Source: Oreocharis arfaki (taxonomy: Eukaryota > Chordata > Aves > Passeriformes > Paramythiidae). From it: a stretch of 64,000 nt of DNA. The position numbers and the translations under genes were made by a program. The notes below the pieces were generated by a model, which made no database searches, was not told the DNA's origin, and saw only the letters and a list, made by a program, of their open reading frames with translations. Position 1 is the first letter of the stretch. Each line of letters starts with the position of its first letter. This document shows positions 35,901-49,163 of this stretch, piece by piece. Where the stretch lies: positions 387,130 to 451,129 of the forward strand of contig VZRR01027745.1 in assembly GCA_013398015.1 (NCBI GenBank). Direction: 5' to 3'.

Positions 35901-38900
35901 ATCCCACAGACATAATATACAGGGCCCTACAGCTTAGGTTTCAGTCACACTCAGAAGACAAGAATCAGGGACCACAAGGTAGCAGTAAGTAACTGAACAT
36001 ACAGATTATGGCAAGTAACCTCATCCCTCTCAATTTACCATGTTAGTAGGTTTAGATGCCCTTTTCCACCCAAATCTGATATCTGACTAGACATCAAAAT
36101 CTAGACAAAAACCTAGACATCAAGTCCAAGACAAGCAAATGCCAGCAGCTGCCAGCCACCAAACAGAGCCCACATCAGCTGCCACTTTCCCCAGTCATAG
36201 TTCTGGCTCACAGCACACAAGGAAGTATGGAGAGACAAGCAGCCAAGATGGAGTGGGAAAGGATTAGGCAAGGGGTAAATTGCACCATTACCACAAGAGG
36301 GAAGCCTTCATTTTAGTCAAAAACTCCATCACAGACAATACAGTCAAGAACTTACATTAGTCTTCTATTTTAGGGTGGATTCAGTGACTCTATAACCACA
36401 GGAAGCAACAAATTAAGTCCCTGATGCTGTCTCTACTGATCAATTACCTTTGGAGCCAAGCAAGCTTCCTCACTAAAAAGAAAATTAAAAAAAAATTCTA
36501 AAACCAAAAAAATCACACATTTTCAAGCCCTAACACACCAAAAACTTTGGGATTGATACTAATCACACATAGGTACTACAGGGTAATCCACAAACTGCAG
36601 TGCATTCTTTATCTTGCACAATTTCCACTGCCTTCCTGTTCAAGAGTTTCGATCTCACTTAGTGGATCAGGCCCAACAATGATAGAAGTGCTCTGGCAAG
36701 CAAAAGTGACCAAAAAGTGATAAGACCAAAACAGGTGAGAAAATTCTGCTCAGTTCTACAGAGGATCTTTCTCTTCTTAATCCATCGAATGAGTTGTAAG
36801 TTGCCTTTATACCATACCTGACTCGCCCTAGTTTATTGAGAGGAGGCTAAAATCACACTAACTCCTGTGGGAAAAGTGCCTTAAGTATTTTTATTTCTCA
36901 GTATCAGACACCTGTGGTAATTCCAGAAACAAGAGGAAGAAAGAGGTAGAAGCGTTCTTCTGGTCTGATAATTTCATTGCCATTTGAGCATTGTCACATC
37001 ATTTCTTATTTTCTCCTGCCCACCTAAAACAGAACTTTACAAGATGTGAGCACACTGTAAAAGGTGTCTCAGGAAAAGATACATTATAACACTTCTCGGG
37101 CAGGATTATTTATTTTCTGGATACTTTGCACTGAACTCAATTGCCACCACACAATATGTGTTTCCTCAATTTTTATGGGTTTGTTTGTTTGTTTTGCTCA
37201 AGTGTCATTAACCAGATCTTGAATTCTGTTTCTGACTGGTGATCTGAACACGGTTCTTGTTCTTTTACCAGTTTTACACATTAGATGTCAGATTTGTGCC
37301 TAATTGTATGCCTTGAAAGATAAACAAAACTGCACAGTGGAGGCATTTCAGAGTAAAAACACAAACTGCTTGCAAAATTAAGCTGAGATCAGGATACTAA
37401 CAAAATCAGCTCTCCAGAGCACGGGTCAGCTTCCCAAAACAGTCTTTGAGAAAGCTACACTTCTGCTGGTGCTTGAAACAGAATTACTTCCTACAGCCCA
37501 GTGCTGTAAAACACAATTTTGCCTTGTAAGGGAAGGGAGGGTGTAGTACTATTTCACCAAACAAGGTAAGCAAATAATTCTGTGATCCTAATCAGGCTCC
37601 CTTCCTCTGCCCAGGTGGGACAAGTAGCTTAACCCCAGCACAAAAAGTGGTGTTTAACCATCACTTGTGCAGGGATATTCCCTCCAGGTATTTCCCAGTT
37701 CATCCAGAGCAGTGACTGAGCTGTCATTAGTCCCTTCTTAGGATGAGAGTTAACCAGATAAAGGTTGAAATACAGTGACAAATTCCTGATGTTTAAACAT
37801 CAGGAAGAACAGCTTTCCATTTGCAGCACAGAGCAGCTAATAATTCAGAGGAGAGACTTGACTGTTCCAGATGTCACAGCCACAGCCACAATACTGTCAG
37901 TCCGTTTTCCAGGCCTGATGGTCGTTATCACCCCGAGATTCTTAATTTTATGGGGTGACTAGTCTCTAATTCACCTTTGAATGCAAGGGGTCTGACTTGC
38001 ACCAAATAACCCAGATTAAGAGTTAGGATTGTAAAAGCTCATAATTTAGAGTGTGTTCATGACCCTGCTGGAGAAAAAGCAGAAACTTAACCTGCACAGC
38101 CTCTCTGATCACTGTCCAACTGAAATCAAAGAAAAGTTCTAAAAAATTCTGAGTTACTATACCAAGCACTACTGCTCCAAGCTAATTTAAACAGCCCCTT
38201 TATGTTTCAACAAAATATTGGAAAAAATTGCAGTGGTGCTCCTGAGGAAGCACATGACTTGAATTGCACGTGTAAGAATGTGGGCGTATTCTGTGACACC
38301 AACAACAGGGTGAAAATAAACTGTTTTACCGTGGGGAGGAGACTGGTTTAGTTCACTTGCAAGGTTATTAACTCTAAGGTCACAGAGTAACCCCCAATGA
38401 AGAGCACAAGATACCTGATTTAACAGGCAGCTGACAGAAGGCATTTGAGATATCACACCATTTTCCACAGAATACCGAATTAACATAAACTAAAATCAAA
38501 GCAAATGAGATTAGATAGGGCTAGAACAAGTTTTGCACTACAAGAAAGCACGTGAGTCCCCTAGTTCAAAGGAAGCCACACAATAATGTTTGTTTCTCTC
38601 CTACTCAACCTCTCTCCAGCACTTACTGCATCTGTAGGAACAGCTGAGCCTAGCACCCCCCCTCCTCGATTCCCTCCCATCTTTGCTTGCTATATGCCTT
38701 GAGGAAGAAAAGCTGATATCCACCCACACACTTCTTACATCTCCCTTCTGCTTGGTTTCCTTCCCAGAAGGCCAAAAAGGACGTGCTTTTTCCCCATGGC
38801 ACGCCAGCCAACCCTTCTGCAGCCACGCAGAAGTTTCCTTTTTTATTCTCCCTTAAACTTCTGCAAGCCAGCTGCAGCCAAACCACAACATAGCCCAGAG

Positions 38901-40152
38901 AGAAACCAGCTCAATGGTGGGAAACACTCTTTTTCTTTTTCTCCCCATGAATAAGTCACAGATAGCATCAAACTAAACAGACTAATGAAACATCCGCATG
39001 TCTGTTTTGCTTCACTGACCTAATCTATTTGCTAAACACTTTGGGTTTCAGGATATCAGAAAAGCCCATAGTCACTTGCTTGCTCAGTCTCACACAGCCA
39101 AGCTCTCCTTATCTAGCAGCTTTCCATGGAGCATTAAGTCAAGCAAGGCTCCCTGCACTCACCACGGAAGCTGCAGTTTTATTTATTCAGGAAATTTAAG
39201 TACATTTTTAAGAACATTGGTAACCAGGGCATTTTTCCCATTCCTAAAGGGAGCATAGAAGCAAAAGTACGTCCAAGACAAAACCACATTGGATTCCAAC
39301 AGCTAGGGGAGTAAAGACCCCTCCATCCTCTTCTTGCTTGTATACCTCGTTGTAAAGAACATATTCAAGTGGTGGGTGAGCTGTCTCCAAGCCTTGCCTT
39401 TCCACCCACAGCTTTTGTTGCCTTTGCCTGTGTTCCATCATTCATTCATGCTCCCTCAGCCACTCGCCCACATCTGTTCCTTGCTGGCAGCCCAGCTGCA
39501 CACACACATCCCCAATTACAGCAACAGCTTCTGAGTTCCAGTGCTGACAGAACAAGAGGAGCAGTGGAGAGAGAAGACTCTGAAAGGCCTCAAGATGGAC
39601 TGTCCCAGGTTTGCAGCACACACACAAGTAATGTGCCAGCGTTCAAGCTCACTCTCGCAAAGCCGCTAAAGCAGCCCCCAGGGAACTACCTGCAAGATCA
39701 AATTGTTGCTGATTTTAGATCCAGGGACAGCACTGGTAACCATCAAACATGGAAAGTGGTCTTTCTGAAGGAACTAAAGGCAGCTGAAATGGAAGAGTCT
39801 GCACTTGAAGAGATCAGCCTTAAAAGCCATGGAAAAGGCATCTCCCTATTACAGTCCCTGAGTTGGCGATAACCCTGCTCACCCAGCAGACCCGTTGTAC
39901 AGCAATATTGTGAAAATCCCTACCATCCTTTCCAGAGACAAAGGCAGCTGCCAGGGTCTCTGTGCTCAGCTGCAGCCAACTCTGCCCATGGCCTCACCAG
40001 CACCTTAGAGAGCACAAGCCTTCCACTGCTGAGCCCGGAGAGTCACACTGATCAGCTCCTCCTAGGGCAGGCTCATGCTGATAGCACCTCCACTGCAGCT
40101 CCCTGGATTTTATTCAACAGCCCAAATTCATGAGCAAATACAGGCAAAGGGA
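32983..40152. other. Intergenic, no gene recognised
   Basis: About 7 kb of AT-rich sequence contains only short open frames without motifs. The longest (39369-39872, 167 codons) has no recognisable domain, and low-complexity proline/serine/alanine content at its start. A-rich simple tracts occur near 35150 and 36480. A 24-bp perfect palindrome is at 37783-37806. I see no exon signature on either strand. Confidence 0.6.
37783..37806. repeat. 24-bp perfect palindrome
   Basis: The half-site TTCCTGATGTTT is followed immediately by its exact reverse complement with no spacer, centred on GTTTAAAC. Pairing breaks at 37782/37807. Confidence 0.9.
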
Positions 40153-40510
40153 GAGTCAGGGAATGGTTGGGGTTGGAAGGGATCTCCAGAGATCATCTAG
40201 TTCAACCGCACTGCTACAGAGGTTCACCTGCAGCAGATTGTACAGGATCCCTTCCAGGTGGGTTTTAAATATCTCCAGAGGAGATCCCACAAGCTCTCTG
40301 GGCAGCCTGTTCTGGCGCTCTGTCACCCTCAAAGTAAAGTTTTTCCACATATTCAGATGGAGCTTCCAGTGCCATCACTGGACACTACTGAAAAGAGTCT
40401 CACCCCATCCCTGAGATATTTGTATGCGTTGATAAGATCCCCTATGTCTTCTCTTCTCCAGGCTGACCAAGCCCAGCAGCCTCAGCCTTTCCTCGTAAGA
40501 GATGCTGCAG
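40153..40510 (-). mobile_element. CR1 LINE fragment
   Basis: The + strand begins GGGGTTGGAAGGGATCTC and AGATCATCTAGTTCAACC, then CCTGTTCTGGCGCTCTGTCA, and ends with CAGGCTGACCAAGCCCAGC and CTTTCCTCGTAAGAGATGC. This is the reverse complement of a CR1 3' region, so the element's sense strand is -. It is 5'-truncated, with no reverse transcriptase domain left. Confidence 0.9.
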
Positions 40511-42148
40511 TCATGTGATGCTGAAAATTCTAATCAGTCATGTGATACCTCACATCCTAAGAAAGAGCCATTACTGAAGAAATTCAATACAACAAAAATT
40601 CAGGAGAGAAAGCATTCATCTTCTACAGGCACCATCAGAACGGTGACATTCAGGCACATCTGGGCCCACTTTTCTCTGCCTCATGTTTTTCTAGCAGCTT
40701 TTTTGCCCTTTTCCCTCAGGGTTCAAGGCCGAATTCAAGACAGTACAGTTGTGCCTCACATAGCAAAGAATCCAGCCCACCCAGCACTGGGCTGCAAGAA
40801 CAGTCCTGCAAGGAGTATTTCAAGCTCTCAGAGACCCTCTTGATGGACCTGAGCATCGCCAGCACAACACAAAGCATGCAACAGCAAAGGAAAGACATGA
40901 TGGGTCACGGACAAGGAGCATAATAGCTGGAATGGCATAATTCCCTCACTTTATCTTCATTATTTGACAGTTCACCATCTCTTCAGGATGAAACCCACAA
41001 TCTTATCGGCTGATGCGCTCAGCTGATTGCCGTGACACACACTACATTAAATTCTCCAGCAACCAGAGTGTAATAGCCCCCATTGCTGCGACAGATTGAA
41101 AGTGCCATTTTAAATCTCTTTGATTTTCTCAGTAGACATGGGTTTCTGATGAATCATTATGTCTCAGTGTAGCAGAGGGGATGGGTTACAACCCAGCTAG
41201 ATAACCAGCAGTGAACACAAAAGATTGTAGAGCAACATGATATGCAAAGCATGGAAGAATAACGATCAAATGAAGGCTTTCAACCCTGAATGAATTAAAC
41301 CAAGTTTCTAAATTATACAGAGCACTAAATAAGTATGCCAGTTTCAAACGTGGTGACTACCTGCTAGGACTATATTGCGCCGTTTACTCTCCCTTTTAAA
41401 GAAGTGAGGAGGGAAGAGAAGGATGATGCTGCTGCTGCTGTTCAAGCCCCAGCTGGGATTCGGGCAGCAGGGTGCGTTACCCGAGCACAGCAGCTGCTGC
41501 TTGTAGCTGAAGTCTATGCTGGGATTGCAAAATGCCACCTGGAACTTTTTCGGGATGGCCACAGCCAGTGTGGCTGCCACCACACCGCCACAGGGGCATG
41601 CATAGAACACCTTGGAAGATTTTGTCCTTGGGAGTAGTGCTCTCACAAGGACTGAGAATGCTAAGCTCACCCCAAATCCAAGCACTGCACTTGGAGCCCA
41701 GTGGACACGTGTGTCCTCTAACTTGAGTGCTTTGGCATCACAGCAGCAGTTCCAGCCCTCTGAGGCATTGAACTCTGGCTGCACTGCAGGAAGGACTAAA
41801 CACCCATTTGTATGGAATTAGGGATGCAACACCTGCAAGCTCAGTTCTGAGAAGCTGACCATCTTCAGGCCTATAGTCATTTGGAAATTCAACCCTCTCA
41901 GCTCTCTTCAGTAATCAGCTACTTTAAACTTCTAAAAGGCATAAATCTGCTCAAATAGAAAGCCTGTATCTGCAAGGCTAAGGCTTAAGAATGTTACAGC
42001 ATATGCCAGATATCTTGTCAAGGACAGAGAAAACCAGAAAGCTTGCACCAAAATTAAAAGCTTCTTTTTATGATGATTGTACCTTAAATTGTTTACTAGG
42101 TGCTGAAATGCGTGGCACCTCTTCAGTTCAACAGCTGGCTGTGTCGCA
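40511..42148. other. Intergenic between CR1 copies
   Basis: No gene is recognised. A - strand open frame of 146 codons (41344-41784) is described separately. A (CTG)n-like run lies near 41427-41440. Confidence 0.55.
41344..41784 (-). other. Unidentified open reading frame, 146 codons
   Basis: This is the longest - strand frame in the intergenic half. The product starts MQPEFNASEGWNCC, has a hydrophobic stretch (SAVLGFGVSLAFSVLVRALL) followed by basic and cysteine/glycine-rich sequence, and ends RRNIVLAGSHHV. The GC content is higher than around it. No family is recognised, and there is no Kozak, splice or polyA context that argues for a gene. It could be an old retrocopy fragment or chance. 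Confidence 0.15.
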
Positions 42149-42850
42149 AGCATCACAGAGTAAGCTGAGTTGGAAGGGACCCACAAGGACGGAGTCCAGT
42201 TCCTGGCGCTGCATAGGACACCCCAAGAGTCACTCCCTGTGCCTGAGAGCATTGTCCAAATGCTTCTTGAGCTCTGCCAGGCTGGTGCTGCGACCACTGC
42301 CCAGGGGAGCCTGTTCCAGTGCCCAAACACCCTCTGGGTGACAAAGTTTTTTCTAATATCCAACCTAAACCTCCCCTGACACAACTTCAGGCCATTCCCT
42401 CAGGTCCTGTCACTGGTCACCACAGAGAACAGGTCCGTGTCTGCCCCTGCTTTTCCCCTCTTGAGGATGTTGAAGACCACATGAGGTGGTCCTCATCATC
42501 AGCTGACCTCAATGAGGTCTCCCCTCCGTCTCCTCCAGGCTGAAGAGACCAAGTGACCTCAGCCACTCCTCATAAGGTTTCCCCTCCAGACCCTTCACCA
42601 TCCTTGTGGCCCTTCTTTGGGGGCTCTGTAATAGTTTAATGCCTTTTTTGTATTGTGGCACTCAAAACTGCACACAATATTTAAAATGAGGCTGCCCCAG
42701 TGCAGAGCAGAGGGGGACAATCCCCTTGCCTGGCTGGTGATGCTGTGCCTGAGGCACCCCAGGACACGGGTGGCCCTCCTGGCTGGCTGGGTGAATTCAT
42801 GTTACCCACATCCACTGCGAGCCTCCTGGAGTTTAATTTTTCACTGTGAA
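42149..42850 (-). mobile_element. CR1 LINE fragment, about 0.7 kb
   Basis: This is the longest CR1 copy here. On the + strand it runs from ATCACAGAGTAAGCTGAGTTG and GGAAGGGACCCACAAGGA, through CTGCCCAGGGGAGCCTGTTC and CTTGAGGATGTTGAAGACC, to CAGGACACGGGTGGCCCTC near 42780. This is the reverse complement of the CR1 3' region and the end of its reverse transcriptase ORF. It is degraded and inactive. Confidence 0.92.
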
Positions 42851-45800
42851 AGGCATCTAGCAAATATAAGGTATTTCTGAGCAGCACCACAGGCAGTTAG
42901 TAATGGGGAGAGCACTCTTCAGATGGTTTAAGATATTTAAATAAATGAGGCTTAAAAGCCATTCATTTTGAAACTACCCTTGCCAGTGATTAACATGTTA
43001 TAACAATTCAGCCTGGTGCTAATCTCTATGGGCAGACAAAGAAACATTAACCTAGACTGTTTGTTCATAATTTTTAAACTGAAATTTCATAACATACTTT
43101 GGGATGCAGTAACCTCTAGAGGACCCCTGTAAATTACTTTTTTTTTTTTAAATATCCACAACCTAAGGAGAGAGGGCTTTAAATTAGTACCTTGCATTAG
43201 ATGAAACGGCTTCTTATCGTGTTCACTGCAAAATGTGAATTAGCAGAGAAACACCAGCAGCTGTGCTATCAAATTATTTTATAATAAATCATATTGTCAG
43301 AGACGATCTTTTCTTTCTCTCCCCTACATTCACACAACTGCATTGTAGTAAAACCAGCAGAGCCCTGCCTCATCAGAGGAGCCTGTGCCTTTGAAGGCCA
43401 TGGTAATGAATGTATCAGGATAATTCAGACACATGCAAGGTTCAGGCAGGAGCTTGGGAGGAGAGGAGAGAGGAGGGAGTCTGAAAGTTTGGGGGTTTTA
43501 AAGCACTAATGTATGAGGAAGTGGAGTGCTTCAGCAGTGGGAGCAAACAATGGATGATGCACGAAGTTCTCCCAGTCTTAAGGGCAGTAAACTAAAGCCT
43601 CCAAAATACTTGAATTATAAAGAAACAGAGAAGGCCTAACTCAGCACATATAACTGCACTTGTCAGCCCCAACACTAGATGTGAAAGCATAATTTATGAT
43701 TACCATTTCAGCTGATACATTCTTTGTTAGCCCCAGTATTCATCCAGATAATATATCTGCTCAACATTCTTTTGTAATTTTGGCAAATTGTTTTTGACCA
43801 ATTGTATTCTTGCTAGTAGCCCACTTCTTAATTGGCATCACAGCATAGCTTCAACTTCTTGTCAGGCTTGGGATCTACAGCTCTTGTACAAAGTGCTTGC
43901 AATGCCTGCCCCGAATGCAGGCTGAAGTCGCTGCTTGTCCAGGTCCCATCTGCAGAGAGTGTGGCTGACACACATTTAACTCATCATCCCAGAAACAGGG
44001 GCAGAGCTAACTGGGCTGTGTGGGGCAGCCGAGGAGTGCTGATTCCACAGACCCAGTGAGCATAGCTAACTTCTGACCAGCACTGACGTGTTGATAAACC
44101 AAGGTACACAGTAAGCCTGGAAGAAAAGATGCTGTTGAGCTCCAGGACGGAAGTGATAAGGCAACAAAATGCCAGGCTGAGTTCACGTTCCGAAATCGGG
44201 TGCATTTTTGTTCCCAGTCTGAGTAAACCATGCATGGTTTCTCCAGGATGAGTAACTTTTAAGAAATACTTGGCAATCACTTTAAGTGGATCAATAAGAG
44301 TGATCTGCTGAATCTGCAATTCTTGCTAAAGCATCAACAAAAATCTTACACTGAAGTAAGAAAATGATGGAGGATAAAGCTGAAAACACATTGTTATTTA
44401 TAGAAAAAAATTAGTTTTTTCCTCTATGGAAAATATGGTTGAAACCACTTCCACATACAGAGTCTTCAAAATCTGTTGTTCTTTTCCATGTCTTCCATGT
44501 GCAAATGACTTGCATGATGGGCAATTGTGAAAGACTGGGAAGGGGGAAGGGTTTACTTACTCCTAAAATCAGAAAGTCAAGCGAGAAAGAATAACACCAG
44601 AATATATCTGAAGATACAGAAAGTATTGACTTGACATGCCTATCACCTATAACTTCAAAATACAAAGAGTGAACCCAAAAGGCAAGCTTGATGGAAAGCA
44701 AATGCATATAAATTAGTCACTGCAAGTGTTGCTAAAAATATAGTTGATGCCAGGAATTCATCCATTTGAAAGCATATTTGACATGCATACATATTAGGAA
44801 GTACACGTTCATAAATGTACCTCAGGATATGCCTCAGCCACTGGACTTGGGGGAAAAAAGTCATCCCTAATGAATGCTTATACCTATTTGCATCACTGTT
44901 CTTATGTTCCTGTCTATTCTTTAGACCACCATGGGACCAGCCTATGGTTGTCACCCCAGCTCACAGAATGCTCATCCCCAGCTATCAGTAGGAAAAAGCC
45001 ACTTATCTCAGCAGCAGGGGCTGCTGTACTCTGCTCTCATTTTAGTCTGGAACGAGGTGTATACAAGAAAACAACTACAAGGAAGGAATTCCAAATCTTG
45101 TTTCAATTCAACCGTGGGTTTATTTATGATGTACGCCATGTTTCAGCCTGATTTCTTAAAGATAGGGGAAACAGCATTTTTCAGGCTAAAATTAGAAAGA
45201 AAGGAAAAATAATGAAAGAAGAAAGGAACAAATGGACACTACAAGCCCTGGTACCAAATGCAAGCATTCAGATGCTCTTTTGAAATCCATTGGAAGGTCA
45301 GGAGTAACAGGTGGCTTTGTTACCAGGGATCAGTGCTGTGAGAGGCATCTTGAAAACAGCAGGAGCTTGCACTCTCCTCCTGCCCCTGCTGAATTAGCAA
45401 AAGGAAACCAGCTCTGCAGAAGCAGTGATTCACAGAGGGCTCCAGGATGCCCTGCTCCACCCTTTGGAAAGAATGGATCAGCCACTCATCTCTCAACAAT
45501 AATCAAAGCAACTTTAAGGAAGCTGAAGAAAAGGCTTAGCAGAACAGCACAAGTGGATCCCATTTGATATAAGTGCAGATTTTCAAGGCTACCTGCCCAT
45601 TACACTGGATGCTTTATTGGTCAGAATATGCCTACGTTGGAATTTGTTTGCCAATAAATTTTATGGGTCATGCCCCAGAAGAAAACAGAATCAGAAAATT
45701 ATTGCAGTGAAGTAAATTAATTACAAGTTACAAGGAGTACCTGTTAGGCACTAGGGCTTTTGCTTCTTCTGACTTGACTTCATGCATTTGTTGAGCAATG

Positions 45801-48800
45801 CACTCACACTCAGCGCCCCCAACCTGTTCTCCAGCATTTTAAGACCCTGTGAAGCTGTACTCATGCCACATCTCCCTTAAAGCTGCACGAGTTTGGAAAA
45901 GGAATATTTACTGTAGGGTAAAAAGAAAAAACATAGTTGTAGTTGACAGATGTTCTTTTTGTTTTGACATGCTTCATCTAGATCCCTCTTCCTCCTACTA
46001 AAACAAAAGGAAACACTGTACTGTTTTCACCTCCAGAATAGAAGATCCAAATAGCTGTTCTTTATGAAAAAAAGTGTCATTTTCCTCCCTTTCAACTGCT
46101 ATTAGAGCTTTACTAAGATTTTGAGTATTTAATGGTCATGCTTACAGATACAGACACAAGGAGTTTACTGATCTTCTAAATAATCCATTACACATAGCTT
46201 AGCACCAGGTTTGTGTAATTTATTGCAATAGGGAGGCATTGGAGAAATTCACTGGTTTAGTCTACATCTCCGAATCATGCCTGCTCTGGCAAAAAAGCCA
46301 ACGAAATCCTCAACAGGAAATTAGGACTGATTAGTAAATCTTACCCTCCTTGTAACAGAGAATCTGGCTGCTTGTGTACAAAAAATGCTGCACTGCTTGT
46401 GTAAAAGTGCTTTCAGTAAGAGCTGATGTAATTCATACCCATTTTAGCGCCCTTTGAGAAGAGTTGGGGTTTTTTTAAATTATGCAATATATATACAAAA
46501 ATGCAGCTCTGCTCATATCGTTTTTTTCATGCAAAAATATTTAACTATCCCATCCCCAAATTCTAGATTAGTCCTGGCATACCTGCAAGCTCTGCTTTTT
46601 CATTTCCCCCGATGTTATATTTATTATTCATATGTTACAGCAACATAATATTGCAAGCACACCTTCCTTTTAGAAGGGTCTGTCAAGCACCAGCCAGTGC
46701 ACACATGGGAGTATCTGACTGGAGCCTTAATACCAATTGCCCCCATCTCACACTTTGAATATTCATTTTTAGCTGTGCAGATGGGCACCAAAATGTGGCC
46801 TTTTTTTTAGTTTTACTGTTGTATATGAACAGTAAGGTATTGCTCTCTTCTAAAGATGACAAGTTGGAGACATTTGCCTAATTACAATGGTAATTATGTA
46901 TTTCAGCATAGGGACAAGACCATAAGGACATGGTCCTACCTAATTTTATCTGGTTTAGAAGTTGCTTTTTTACCTAAGCGAGCAACTAAAATCTCAGTGT
47001 CATCCTGCAAGTGACATAAGTACTCGATCCAAACCCAGTCATTTATACCATGGAGTGTTACTACTGGGATCAGACTCCCCTAGACAGAGCTCTACTTCCA
47101 GGTTGTGACTGTCAGTGCCTAAAGCAGTTTACTAGGGAGAGGGGAAGTGTTATCTCTGCGTTCACACAGCTGCCCTCAGGGAAAGGCAACATGAGAACAT
47201 TGCATTTATTTACATTAACCAGAACATAGATGATGTCTGCAAACGTAGATGCGAACTCTCACGATGCACTACAAGTTTCACTGGTTAGAGGCTTAAGTCC
47301 ATTTTCAATACATATTTAGTTTTGCTACTAGTTGTCTTATTTTCTTTCACCTCACAGTAAGAAGAAAGATTACAGCAGGTTTAAAATCAAGCCCATTAGG
47401 AGAAGGTCCCATTAGGAGAAATTTCAAACCCTCCGTGTTGGAAGAATAACGGATAGCAAATTTTATTCAATATCAAAATCCCTGTCTGGAAAACAGAAAG
47501 GTGCCTGCACTGTATGAATATGCCTCACTAGTTTGAGATGACAGCCTGCAGACCAGAGTGCAAGCTATCTCTCTTTTAGATTCACAGCCCCTCAGCCAAA
47601 GCCATGGCATTTGCTGTGTGCCAGCTCTTACCCAGCAGTAGCTGAGGAACGAGTGATCTTTCATTTGCCAAGCAGTAAAACCCACACAGAATAATTACCG
47701 AGCAACAGCCAACGTGCTGTAAATCAAAAGTTGTTGCAGAGCCACCCTCTCAGAGGCAGCGAATTTTCTGGTTTTGTATCAGAGATCTGGACTAGTCTGA
47801 ATTTGGAGGAGACCACATGATGGTACAAGCACAGGTCTCGAAGGATGTGCCTTCTCCCTGCTTGCTAGGCACCCCAGGTGAACAGGAAGTTGGAATGAAT
47901 GGTCTTAAATCATATTAAACCCCACTGTTCTTAGCAGCACGCAGGCATTTAAGAACAATGTTGAGTTCTTGAGCAAACAAATTTTCCCTTCTCCCCTTAG
48001 GGTTTTCCAAGCCTGTCTGCACTAGTGGTAACAGAAGCCACTGGAAAAGGCTAGGAAATGGCTGAAAGGGGGATGCCACAGGACAAGGAAGCTCCCAGAC
48101 AAGTCCTCTTTTCCAGGATTTCACTTCCATGTGAGCTTGTCACTAAGGCCACTGAAAACAAAAGTATCCCACGGGACTGCAGAGTAGCACTCTGTTATCC
48201 ACATAGCTCTGCTGTAAGAATCTCGAGGAATAAGCCTCATTCTTCTATCTACTCTAAGCAACATGAGCCACAGCATTTAGCACGCTTTCAAAAAGTTTGG
48301 TCATCCAGTAGAAGACATTGCTTTGAAGAAGTGATTAAACTCACATGGATGGCCCCAGTACTGTGAGAAAATAACCAGTTCCCCAGGGGCATGTCGCCTG
48401 GGATAGGTTCAGCACGTTTTCTCATTCCTGCCCACACCCATCCCAGGAAAGAGCGTGGGCCTGTGTGGGGTGACACTCCTCCCCAGCCCTCCCCACACAG
48501 CCAAGTACAAGTTATGAGATGCAGCAAGTTACAGCTTTTAACAAGGACTTGCTAAGAGTCCCCATGCCAAACTTTATTATTAAGAAGGATGCTCTACTTG
48601 ATAAATTATTGTGTTCAAACAGCTTAGAAATTGGAGAGGTGGATTGAGAGGTACTTCGTAGTTACAACTTAAAGAGATCCTGTCACCATGGGGTCCAAGT
48701 CATGCCAGGCAGGCATAGCAAGGTGGGCAAAATGTCTAAATGTCTCTGATATGAACCACACAGAGGCCACTGCTGCCATAAAAAGCCAAATTAGTTTGTT

Positions 48801-49163
48801 CAACAGCCTTTATGTAAAGCTATAAAAGGTGGAAGACTATTGCCTGCCGGAAGTTTTCCATCACCTCTTCCAGAGCCTGTGTACTCTGACCCATGCAACA
48901 GAACTTCTCCATCTTAATAGCTGTAAAGGAAGTAAACCCATAACTGATATTGAACTAAAGTCTTTAACAACCCCATTATATTTTTAGAGGGAATGGCTTC
49001 ACTTTGGTGTTTAAAAACCACCTGTGACTGAAAGTGCCACTGTTTCCATATAAACCAGTATTATTTTTCAGAGACAAATCAACCTTCAGTCTAATGAAAC
49101 TGAATTCACTGACACTGCTCTTCAGTGAGCCAAATTATTCCAAAAATTCATCTGCCTGTAACA
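42851..49163. other. Intergenic, no gene recognised
   Basis: About 6.3 kb of sequence has only short chance open frames. A T-run lies at about 43138-43150. A 16-bp tandem pair (CCCATTAGGAGAA twice) lies near 47391-47421. Nothing on either strand has paired splice sites with a recognisable peptide. Confidence 0.6.

Noticed and set aside
39369..39872. 167-codon + strand frame
   Set aside because: It is low-complexity at the start, with no domain and no exon signals. A frame of this length can occur by chance in 64 kb.
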